This document shows, piece after piece, positions 59,027 through 64,000 of a stretch of 64,000 bases of DNA. A program made the translations under genes and the position numbers. The notes beneath the pieces are model-generated. The model had not been told where the DNA came from. It did no database searches and was given only the letters and a program-made list of their open reading frames with translations. The DNA is from an uncultured Clostridia bacterium (GTDB lineage Bacteria; Bacillota; Clostridia; Oscillospirales; Oscillospiraceae): the NCBI GenBank assembly GCA_932222125.1, contig CAKNZJ010000249.1, positions 139,120 through 203,119 on the forward strand. The letters run 5' to 3'. Each line of letters opens with the position of its first letter. The first letter of the stretch is position 1.

Positions 59027-59473
59027 TTACCGGAGGCCGGTAGAGCCAAACCCCCTAAGGCCCCGTGCTGTGTCGTCAAGATCGTTGACAGGCTGAAATT
59101 GGGCGGTAAGATAGGGGACAACCACCAGTTGAGCGATGCGCTCACCGTGGTTCACTGTACGCGCCTCCCCACTTTGATTGTAGAGGGATACCATCAGCTC
59201 TCCACGATAGTCTGCGTCGATGATCCCAACCTTGTTGGCCGGGGCCAACCCTTGCTTGGTGGCCAGTCCGGAGCGGGCGCACACCAACCCAACGTAGCCT
59301 GGGGGGATGGACAGGGCTAGCCCGGTGTGGATGAGCGCAGTTTGCCCTGGAAGAATAATCACAGGGCTGTCGGTAAGGGCGTACAGGTCGGCGCCGGCGG
59401 CGCCGTCAGTGCCATAGAGAGGAAGCTTGGCCCGATGGTCCAGAAGCTTGATAGGGATAGGGGCGGTGTGCAT
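59027..59473 (-). CDS. dut: dUTP pyrophosphatase
   Basis: A 148-residue trimeric dUTPase with all five motifs: GAAGADLYAL, ARSGLATKQGL, GVIDADYRGELMVSLYN, GERIAQLVVVP and RGLRGFGSTG. It removes dUTP and supplies dUMP for thymidylate synthesis. CAGGAGG precedes the ATG. It follows nrdDG on the same strand, grouping deoxynucleotide functions. Confidence 0.96.
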   Translation of the reverse strand: MHTAPIPIKLLDHRAKLPLYGTDGAAGADLYALTDSPVIILPGQTALIHTGLALSIPPGYVGLVCARSGLATKQGLAPANKVGIIDADYRGELMVSLYNQSGEARTVNHGERIAQLVVVPYLTAQFQPVNDLDDTARGLRGFGSTGLR

Positions 59474-59530
59474 GGCAATTCCTCCTGTAAAAGCCGATTG
59501 TTGTGGCGGGGCTCACAGTTTGAGCATGGG

Positions 59531-60064
59531 TTAGCCGCCGGCATAGTCTGCCCAGAGGACGACTTGTCCGACAGCAAGGGATTGTTTCACATCAATGATA
59601 CGCTGGTTGGAGGAGCCTCGAAATCGGAGAGTCAAGTCCTTTTTTGACAGGATAAAGGGGCTGTCCACCAGAACGTCGATGAGATGGAGCATTGGGTCAG
59701 TGCATTCACACCGGGCACGGCTGTCCTGCCACAGATCTCTATCCAGGGTGTAGCCCGAGTAGCACCAGACCGTTTTGTGGGGGAAGGCAGCCTTGACCCG
59801 CTGAAGAAAGGGGAGCAGAGAGCGCTGATTGGATGGCTCGAAGGGCTCGCCGCCCAGCAGGGATAGACCCTTGATGTGGAGAGGAGCCAGGGCGGCGAGT
59901 ATTTTGTCCTCCTCGATAAGGGTGAAGGGACGGCCGTAGTGAAAGTCCCATGCCACATCATTGAAGCACCCGGGACAGTGATGAGTGCAGCCTGACACGA
60001 ATAGGGATATCCGTACCCCGGGGCCGTTGGCCACGTCAGTCCATTTGATGTCAGCGTAGTTCAT
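59531..60064 (-). CDS. nrdG: Anaerobic ribonucleotide reductase activating protein
   Basis: A 177-residue radical SAM enzyme. The cluster motif is CTHHCPGCFN, followed by GGEPFEPSNQ. It generates the glycyl radical on NrdD by SAM cleavage. RBS AAGGAGC. It follows nrdD by 64 bases, the usual order. Confidence 0.95.
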   Translation of the reverse strand: MNYADIKWTDVANGPGVRISLFVSGCTHHCPGCFNDVAWDFHYGRPFTLIEEDKILAALAPLHIKGLSLLGGEPFEPSNQRSLLPFLQRVKAAFPHKTVWCYSGYTLDRDLWQDSRARCECTDPMLHLIDVLVDSPFILSKKDLTLRFRGSSNQRIIDVKQSLAVGQVVLWADYAGG

Positions 60065-60128
60065 GGAGAAGAGCTCCTTAAATTACGGTCAGCTATGATG
60101 AATATGCCTTCCTTTATCAAAATCCCTC

Positions 60129-62252
60129 CTACAGGTGCAGCACCCGGGCCTTGATCTCTTTTGTTTTGCCCTCGTTCCAGAAATTTTCTCCCAGGTAGCC
60201 GCAGGTGCGGCGTACCACATTCATCCGGGTCTTATCCTGATTGCCGCAGCAGGGACAGACCCATTGGTTATTTTGGTCAATCTCCATTTCTCCATCGTAT
60301 CCGCACACCTGGCAGAGGTCGCTTTTGGTGTTGAACTCTGCGTATTGGATATTGTCGTAGACAAAGCGCACCACATCCTCCAGCGCCTCCAGATTGTGGC
60401 GCATATTGGGGATTTCCGCGTAGGAGATGGCTCCGCCAGAGGAGATCTGCTGAAACTTGCTCTCAAGAGAGAACTTGGAGAAAGCGTCCATCTTCTCCCG
60501 CACATCCACATGGTAAGAGTTGGTGTAGTATCCCTTGTCGGTGATGTCGGGAATAGAGCCAAAGCGCTCTTTGTCGATGCGGGCAAAGCGGTAGCACAGG
60601 GACTCCGCAGGGGTGCCATACAGGGCAAACCCGATGTTAGTCTCACGTTTCCAGCGGTCGGTAGCGGCGCGCAGACAACGCATCACCTCCATGGCAAATG
60701 CCTCCCCCTCTGGTTGGGTGTGGGAGCAGCCCTTTACCAGCTTTGTCACTTCGTACAGGCCAATATACCCGAGGGAGATGGAGGAGTAGCCGCCATAGAG
60801 AAGCTTGTCAATGGGTTCCCCTTTATTCAGCCGGGCGATGGCTCCATACTGCCAGTGGATGGGGGACACGTCGGATTTAATCCCCTTTAAGGCGTTGTGA
60901 CGGCACATGAGGGCCTGGAAACAGAGCTGGAGCCGTTCTTCCAGCAGGAACCAGAATTTGTTCTCATCCCGGCCGGATAAAATGCCGATCTGGGGCAGAT
61001 TGATGGACACTACCCCCTGGTTAAACCGGCCTTCAAATTGGTAGAGGCCATGACCATTCTTCCAAGGGGCTAGGAAAGAGCGGCAACCCATAGGAGAGAA
61101 CACGTTGCCCTGATAATGCTCCCGCATTTTCTTGGCGGAGATATAATCGGGGTACATGCGTTTGGCGGAGCACTTCACCGCCAACTTGGTGAGATAGTCG
61201 TACTGCCCGCCATTGAGACAGTTGCATTCATCCAGCACATACACCAGTTTAGGGAAAGCGGGGGTGATGTACATGCCCTGCTCGTTTTTGATTCCCTCCA
61301 GACGCTGCTCCAAAATCTCCTGAATGATGGCGGCATTTTCTCGGAGATAGGGATCGTTGTCCCGAAGGACCAGAAATAGGGTGACAAAGGGGGACTGGCC
61401 GTTGGTGGTCATTAGGGTATTGATCTGATATTGAATGGTCTGCACCCCGGACTTCAGCTCATCCCTGGTGCGGGCGGCGGCTAGCCGAGCCACCGTCTCG
61501 TCATCCAGTTCGGGAGCGGCCTGACGGGTTTTGCTAAGGTATTTGTTGTAACTCAGACGCAGGTATTTTCCGAGATGGCGCATCTCCACACTCTGGCCGC
61601 CGTATTGGTTGGAGGCTACACAGGCGATGATCTGGGTGACGATGGTACAGGCAACCTGAAAACTCTTGGGGGACTCGATGAGTTTGCCGTTAATCATGGT
61701 GCCGTTGTCCAGCATATCGCCAATGTTCACCAGGCAGCAGTTGAAGATGGGCTGGACAAAGTAGTCGGCGTCGTGAAAATGGAGGATGCCCTCGTCATGA
61801 GCACGGGAAATTTTTTCGGGTAACAGGATGCGGCGGGTGAGATCGCGGCTCACCTCTCCGGCAATGTAGTCCCGCTGAGTGGAGGCAATGGCGGTATTTT
61901 TATTGGAGTTTTCCTCTGCCAGATCCTTATTGTCATTGCGGATCAGGGAGAGGATGGACTCATCCGTGGTGTTGGACTTACGCACCAGAGCACGGGTGTA
62001 GCGGTAAATGATATAGGTTTTGGCCAGTTCATACTTGCCCGCCGCCATCAGCTTGCGTTCGACCATGTCCTGGATGTCCTCCACCCGCAGATAAGGGCAA
62101 TGTTTGGAGGCCACCGCGTTAGCGATGGCGTCAATTGCCGCCGCGTCAACGCGGTGGGCCTGGTTTACTGCGGCGTTGGCCTTTTGGATGGCAGACACAA
62201 TCTTAGAGCGGTCAAATTCCACCACGGTGTGATCCCTTTTGATTACCTGCAT
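60129..62252 (-). CDS. nrdD: Anaerobic (class III) ribonucleoside-triphosphate reductase
   Basis: A 707-residue glycyl-radical enzyme reducing NTPs to dNTPs under anoxia. The N-terminal ATP-cone (about residues 1-90, VIKRDHTVVEFDRSKIVSAI) gives dATP control. The catalytic barrel includes CNCLNGGQYDYL and MGCRSFLAPW. The C-terminus has the zinc site CQVCGYDG and CPCCGNQD and the glycyl radical loop RRTCGYLG. The ATG at 62252 follows GGGGAGG; the longer frame is leader. An NrdR-like box lies in the promoter. Confidence 0.96.
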   Translation of the reverse strand: MQVIKRDHTVVEFDRSKIVSAIQKANAAVNQAHRVDAAAIDAIANAVASKHCPYLRVEDIQDMVERKLMAAGKYELAKTYIIYRYTRALVRKSNTTDESILSLIRNDNKDLAEENSNKNTAIASTQRDYIAGEVSRDLTRRILLPEKISRAHDEGILHFHDADYFVQPIFNCCLVNIGDMLDNGTMINGKLIESPKSFQVACTIVTQIIACVASNQYGGQSVEMRHLGKYLRLSYNKYLSKTRQAAPELDDETVARLAAARTRDELKSGVQTIQYQINTLMTTNGQSPFVTLFLVLRDNDPYLRENAAIIQEILEQRLEGIKNEQGMYITPAFPKLVYVLDECNCLNGGQYDYLTKLAVKCSAKRMYPDYISAKKMREHYQGNVFSPMGCRSFLAPWKNGHGLYQFEGRFNQGVVSINLPQIGILSGRDENKFWFLLEERLQLCFQALMCRHNALKGIKSDVSPIHWQYGAIARLNKGEPIDKLLYGGYSSISLGYIGLYEVTKLVKGCSHTQPEGEAFAMEVMRCLRAATDRWKRETNIGFALYGTPAESLCYRFARIDKERFGSIPDITDKGYYTNSYHVDVREKMDAFSKFSLESKFQQISSGGAISYAEIPNMRHNLEALEDVVRFVYDNIQYAEFNTKSDLCQVCGYDGEMEIDQNNQWVCPCCGNQDKTRMNVVRRTCGYLGENFWNEGKTKEIKARVLHL

Positions 62253-62352
62253 TGTGTAAAGCCTCCCCTTGTGGAACGATCCGACAGCGCCGGAGAATGG
62301 GTTCCGGACAGGGATCATGCCGCAGACGTCTCGATCAAACTGTCACACCAAT

Positions 62353-62381
62353 ATGATACTATATATTGTGGATACAGTCAA
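62353..62381 (-). promoter_or_regulatory. nrdD promoter with an NrdR-like box
   Basis: Minus strand TTGACT (62381-62376) and TATCAT (62358-62353) are 17 bases apart. Between and overlapping them, CCACAATATATAGTAT (62371-62356) closely resembles the 16-bp NrdR box consensus. A second weaker copy may overlap it; the typical partner 31-32 bp away was not seen. Confidence 0.6.
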
Positions 62382-62535
62382 GAAGAATAAATAGATATTG
62401 AAAATCATGCCTGTAGCTGCTCAGGAAAAGCGAGGGGAAGATAGTGACAGGATGTGACGCTTGGGCATAGACTGAAATGCACCCAGGTGGGCTGGGTTTT
62501 ACCCCTGGCCGCCTGGTCTGAAAGGAGAGTGCTTT

Positions 62536-63534
62536 ATGAATCAATCGTATTTGAACTGTCCATCTGTGGGCAGGTCGATGACCGCGGAGGAGTTTGTGTC
62601 TCAGAATGGGCTGGTTCCAAGCTGGAGTGGGCAACAAAACCAGGGGAACAACGGCTGCTGTCCCGCTGGTGGCATGACGCCGTCTTCCAACCCCTGCCAG
62701 TGCCACAATAGACCGGGGGAGGACAGGTGCCAGACCATGATATGCTGCTGCCACCCTGTTCCCTGCAAGCATGAGCCCATTCAGGTGGAGGAAGGCTGTT
62801 GTTGTAAGGAGAGCTTCCGGGCTGCGCTTCAGCTCCTATGTGACCAAGAGCTGTCCAGTCTGCTGGACTTTGACGCGACGGCATTTATCACTGATACCTA
62901 CGCTGCGGGGACCACGCTGGATGGCAGAAAGCCCGCAAATAGAGATGTTAGCGCCGGCGCTGATGCCGACACCAGTGATATGCGCAAGCCGTCCTGGCCC
63001 ACCCCGCCCGGTTCTAATGGACCATCTGACAATCTGGGTGCTCTGACGGGCAGCTTTCGTCGGTTTGCACCTTGCAGCTGCGACCTGCTGGACATTGATG
63101 CTGAGATCGATATCAAGGGAAAAAAGGGCTGTGACTTCACCGCCAGTCAGGTATCCCTGTGCAAGCTGGATGCGGTGGTCATCCAGGCGGCTAAGGGAAA
63201 AGGGGAGTGTGATCTCACTGAGGAGCAGACAATGGAGCGGAACTTCCGGTATGTGCGCCGCCTGCTGTCTGAGCGGCTCAATCCCTGCAGCAGCCCCTGT
63301 GGACAGGACTCCTGCACCTGCACCTGTGACAGCAAGGATTGCTGTTGTGCCGCAGGGCTGTTAGCCACCCTAGCAAAGAGCAATCTGAGCCGGCGGGTAT
63401 CCCTGATAGCTGGATTGCTAGTGCTCAAGGGGGTTACTCTGCTGGGCACCGTAGGCAACGTACTGGTATTGTCCAATGATAAGGCCAACAGAATCTACTT
63501 TGTGTGTGTCAACAGCATCCAATTTGTAGGTTAA
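62536..63534 (+). CDS. Cysteine-rich protein of unknown function, coat-like
   Basis: A 332-residue protein with about 30 cysteines, many in pairs or triplets (GCCPAGG, CQTMICCCHPVPCK, GCCCKES, CTCTCDSKDCCC). A folded core follows: SFRAALQLLCDQELSSLLDF and FITDTYAAGTTL, GSFRRFAPCSCDLLDIDAEI, and a C-terminal RVSLIAGLLVLKGVTLLGTV followed by VLVLSNDKANRIYFVC. No signal peptide. The core and the cysteine clusters remind me of uncharacterised clostridial proteins that could be spore-surface components crosslinked by disulfides. AAAGGAGAG lies 8 bases before the ATG, so expression is likely. The function is unproven. Confidence 0.7.
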   Translation: MNQSYLNCPSVGRSMTAEEFVSQNGLVPSWSGQQNQGNNGCCPAGGMTPSSNPCQCHNRPGEDRCQTMICCCHPVPCKHEPIQVEEGCCCKESFRAALQLLCDQELSSLLDFDATAFITDTYAAGTTLDGRKPANRDVSAGADADTSDMRKPSWPTPPGSNGPSDNLGALTGSFRRFAPCSCDLLDIDAEIDIKGKKGCDFTASQVSLCKLDAVVIQAAKGKGECDLTEEQTMERNFRYVRRLLSERLNPCSSPCGQDSCTCTCDSKDCCCAAGLLATLAKSNLSRRVSLIAGLLVLKGVTLLGTVGNVLVLSNDKANRIYFVCVNSIQFVG

Positions 63535-63897
63535 TAATATTAGACAGGGCGCGCGGGGATCCCCGCGCGCCCTGTCTAACGATCTGATGGAATGGGCGCT
63601 TCCGTTATGCCGGACTGCATACGATGATTCGGACTGACCTTTGCCTACATCAACCAAGGGATATAGTTTGAACCGTAGTAGCGATTGGTTCATGGGTTTA
63701 GCAACCCACCAGGCATTCCCATATCTGAGATTATCCCAAAGTCGGTCATTTTTTGCGGACAGTTCAATACATACTGTCCTTTTTTGTTCCCTGCTCCTGC
63801 GCCTGCTCTCGTTTGACCTTTCCAACCTTACTTTTCTGGCACAAACAGGGCAATACTTTGACACGCCAGAGCCCGGGACATACTCAACGCCGCACAC
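63418..63897 (-). pseudogene. Zinc-ribbon protein remnant
   Basis: The first 40 residues of this frame, read back to the preceding stop (63918), contain CTVC and CPVC in a short zinc ribbon followed by a basic helix (RKVRLERSNESRRRSREQKR), like small proteins of phages and conjugative elements. There is no good start or ribosome site. A possible original ATG at 63926 is out of frame by one base, and the lower half is antisense to the palindrome and to the end of the cysteine-rich gene. I read it as a broken gene. Confidence 0.35.
63540..63579 (+). terminator. 40-nt perfect palindrome after the cysteine-rich gene
   Basis: A 20-bp GC-rich perfect inverted repeat (centre 63559/63560, GGGGATCCCC) begins six bases after the stop. 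No T run follows, so it is a strong stem and a probable terminator. Confidence 0.65.
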
Positions 63898-63924
63898 CGT
63901 ACAATTTTGGGGAGGTCAAAAGGC

Positions 63925-64000
63925 ATGAGCGGGAAGCCCGTCACAAGCAAGCCCGTGTACGGCTACCTCATGGACGAGGACGAAAATTTCATCATTGACG
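63925..64000 (+). CDS. Start of a serine-recombinase-like gene (cut by window end)
   Basis: An ATG after GGGGAGG opens a frame of 25 codons to the edge: MSGKPVTSKPVYGYLMDEDE, then NFIID. The pattern SGKP-x-T-xx-P-x-YGY followed by D and (I/V)ID is the hinge into the recombinase domain of large serine recombinases of clostridial transposons. The resolvase domain that should precede it is not encoded upstream, so this is either a 5'-truncated recombinase or a separate recombinase-domain gene. Only 25 residues are visible. Confidence 0.45.
   Translation, partial: MSGKPVTSKPVYGYLMDEDENFIID

Noticed and set aside
1..64000. CRISPR arrays, rRNA operons or intact insertion sequences
   Set aside because: No regularly spaced repeats, rRNA segments or complete transposase genes with terminal repeats were seen; the palindromes found are single hairpins.

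Overview
The window is a stretch of bacterial chromosome, GC-rich over most of its length, with short intergenic gaps and strong AGGAGG-type ribosome binding sites. The gene content points to an anaerobic, probably gut-dwelling member of the Clostridia, most likely the Oscillospiraceae (the Flavonifractor / Intestinimonas / Pseudoflavonifractor neighbourhood). The indications are a Na+-translocating oxaloacetate decarboxylase beside ATP-dependent PEP carboxykinase, an anaerobic class III ribonucleotide reductase, a FabK-based fatty-acid operon, a doubled acyl-CoA dehydratase activase and no respiratory genes. The taxonomic placement is inference; the gene families are read directly.

Layout. 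1-6.6 kb: the end of a coiled-coil gene and a fumarase beta subunit on the plus strand, then, on the minus strand, a four-gene oxaloacetate decarboxylase operon (oadA, oadG, a separate biotin carrier, oadB), pckA and a small ferredoxin; together a C4-acid / gluconeogenic node. 6.7-10.6 kb: a Clp ATPase without the usual N-terminal domain, and iscS-iscU. 10.8-19.2 kb: a complete arginine operon argG-H-(PAS-domain relic)-C-J-B-D-F. 19.3-22.3 kb: a sirtuin, a nucleoside phosphorylase, a DegV protein and a small unknown protein. 22.4-32.2 kb: a complete type II fatty-acid synthesis operon, acpP-accBCDA-fabH-K-D-G-F-Z, closed by a MarR regulator; the promoter carries palindromes that suit such a repressor. 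32.2-37.2 kb: a dehydratase-activase system split into two genes with an acetyltransferase between them. 37.6 kb: tRNA-Gln(CUG). 37.9-41.5 kb: a cation/proton antiporter and a Ktr/Trk potassium uptake pair.

41.5-48.7 kb is the accessory, AT-richer part. It holds a three-gene FAD oxidoreductase / membrane glycosyltransferase / Gfo-Idh-MocA operon with a structured leader, two tandem small genes (54 and 56 codons), an Agr-like LytTR response regulator with a cut-down GHKL kinase, a promoter with two identical 11-bp repeats exactly 21 bp apart, an AgrB-type peptidase with an atypical C-terminus and no recognisable AgrD, and a HEAT-repeat protein resembling immunity proteins. This is the best candidate here for something undescribed.

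48.7-62.3 kb returns to housekeeping: a flavodoxin/ferredoxin fusion, TtcA-like and TrmO tRNA-modification enzymes, a MoxR-DUF58-transglutaminase operon, a second cysteine desulfurase, a decayed Tn916-type integrase, ychF, dut and nrdDG with an NrdR-like box. The right edge has a cysteine-rich protein with coat-like features, a zinc-ribbon relic and the start of a serine-recombinase-like gene, which suggests a mobile element begins there. No CRISPR array, rRNA or intact insertion sequence was seen.
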